From NCBI GenBank assembly GCA_036337765.1, contig JAYZDP010000220.1, forward strand, positions 1 through 6,899: DNA of 6,899 nt. The letters run 5' to 3'. Shown here piece after piece: positions 5,983 to 6,899 of this stretch; position 1 is the stretch's first letter, and every line of letters starts with the position of its first letter. The DNA is from JAYZDP01 sp036337765. Its GTDB lineage: Bacteria; Acidobacteriota; Thermoanaerobaculia; Multivoradales; Multivoraceae. Under the pieces are notes generated by a model. The model was not told the origin of the DNA. It did not search any database and worked only from the letters and a program-made list of their open reading frames with translations. The position numbers and the translations under genes were made by a program.

Positions 5983-6899
5983 TCTGTACCGTCCGTCGCT
6001 GGCGCTGGTCAGCGATCTGTACCAGCTGACGATGGCCTACGGCTACTGGCGGCAGGGCCTGCGTGACGCCGAGGGTGTGTTTCACCTGTCGTTTCGCGCC
6101 AACCCGTGCGACGGTGGGTTCACAGTAGCTCTCGGTCAATCGGCGGTGGAGTCCTACGTCTCCGACTTCCGGTTCTCGGGTGATGATCTCGACTACCTCG
6201 CCGACCTGCGGCGCGGCGATGGCGAGGCGCTGTTCGGTGCTGACTTTCTGGGGTTCCTCGGCGATCTGGTACTCGACTGCGACGTCGATGCGGTGGTGGA
6301 GGGAACCGTCGTCTTTCCCGGCGAGCCGGTGCTACGGGTGCGGGGCTCGCTAATCCAAGGTCAGATGCTGGAGACCGCGCTGTTGAATCTGATGAACTTC
6401 CAGTCGCTGATCGCGACCAAGGCGGCGCGGGTCTGTCTGGCGGCGGATGGGGACGACGTGGTGGAGTTCGGTCTCCGTCGCGCCCAGGGGTTCGACGGAG
6501 GTGTGAGCGCTTCCCGAGCCGCCTTCATCGGTGGCTGCGCGGCGACTTCGAATCTGTTGGCCGGCCGCTTGCACGGCATTCCAGTACGCGGCACTCATGC
6601 CCACAGCTGGGTGCTTGCCTTCGACGACGAGCTGTCCGCGTTCCGTGCCTATGCGGAGGTGCAGCCTGCCGATACCGTGCTGCTGCTCGACACCTTCGAC
6701 ACGCGTGGCGGGGTAGAGCTCGCTATCGAAGTAGGCCACTGGCTGCGCGGGATCGGGTACGATCTGGTGGGTGTTCGCCTCGACTCCGGTGACCTGATCG
6801 GGTTGAGTCGCCACGTACGTAAGCGCCTGGACGAGGCCGGTCTCGAGCGGGTCGGCATCGTGGCGAGCGGCGATCTCGACGAGACGGAGATTCTCAAGC
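5966..6899 (+). CDS. pncB: Nicotinate phosphoribosyltransferase (3' truncated by window edge)
   Basis: The frame is open from the ATG at 5966 to the right edge: 311 codons plus one base, with no stop, so the C-terminus is missing (family members are usually 400-500 residues). The enzyme converts nicotinate and PRPP, with ATP, to nicotinate mononucleotide in the Preiss-Handler NAD salvage pathway in the cytoplasm. Motifs are SDLYQLTMAYGYW (16-28), VFHLSFRANPCDGGFTVALG (38-57), VEFGLRRAQGFDGGVSASRA (166-185), GTHAHSWVLAFDDEL (209-223), LLLDTFDTRGG (239-249), GVRLDSGDL (269-277) and VASGDLDE (299-306). These include the phosphoribosyl-binding loops and the AHSW histidine region characteristic of the family. 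The first residues overlap the elp3 end by 17 bases in a different frame, with a strong Shine-Dalgarno upstream. A metabolic tie to elp3 is not evident; co-transcription may be incidental. Confidence 0.95.
   Translation, partial: MPSLADLYRPSLALVSDLYQLTMAYGYWRQGLRDAEGVFHLSFRANPCDGGFTVALGQSAVESYVSDFRFSGDDLDYLADLRRGDGEALFGADFLGFLGDLVLDCDVDAVVEGTVVFPGEPVLRVRGSLIQGQMLETALLNLMNFQSLIATKAARVCLAADGDDVVEFGLRRAQGFDGGVSASRAAFIGGCAATSNLLAGRLHGIPVRGTHAHSWVLAFDDELSAFRAYAEVQPADTVLLLDTFDTRGGVELAIEVGHWLRGIGYDLVGVRLDSGDLIGLSRHVRKRLDEAGLERVGIVASGDLDETEILK

Overview
The window is 6.9 kb of dense, GC-rich DNA (mostly G or C at third codon positions) with almost no non-coding sequence. A TonB-dependent outer-membrane receptor indicates a diderm (Gram-negative-type) bacterium. 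Gene content would suit an environmental lineage such as Acidobacteriota, Myxococcota or Gemmatimonadota, but that placement is a weak guess.

Layout. (1) Bases 2-1102, plus strand: C-terminal part of a TonB-dependent receptor, cut by the left edge. (2) 1106-2077, plus: a QorA-type NADPH:quinone oxidoreductase, 3 bases after the receptor stop and so probably co-transcribed. (3) A convergent junction with a perfect 11-bp inverted repeat at 2101-2127. (4) 4181 down to 2097, minus: a tight three-gene operon with a Trm9/ALKBH8-like SAM methyltransferase, then two membrane proteins with bacterial PH (bPH2, YdbS/YdbT-like) domains; junctions are a 4-base gap and a 4-base ATGA overlap. (5) 4192-5982, plus: an Elp3-family radical SAM/GNAT protein, head-to-head with the methyltransferase and only 10 bases away. 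(6) 5966 to the right edge, plus: nicotinate phosphoribosyltransferase (pncB), overlapping the elp3 end by 17 bases and cut by the window edge.

The most interesting point is the elp3/trm9-like pair. In eukaryotes Elp3, within Elongator, makes the 5-carboxymethyl(-derived) side chain on the wobble uridine U34 of tRNA, and Trm9/ALKBH8 methyl-esterifies it to mcm5U. Finding candidates for both consecutive enzymes back to back in a bacterium, where the usual U34 route is MnmE/MnmG, suggests a compact two-enzyme bacterial mcm5U-like pathway. This is inferred from motifs and gene order and was not tested. The two PH-domain genes downstream of the methyltransferase have no obvious link to tRNA and may simply share its transcript. 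No RNA gene, IS element, CRISPR array or phage feature was seen, and no stretch over 300 bases lacks a gene.
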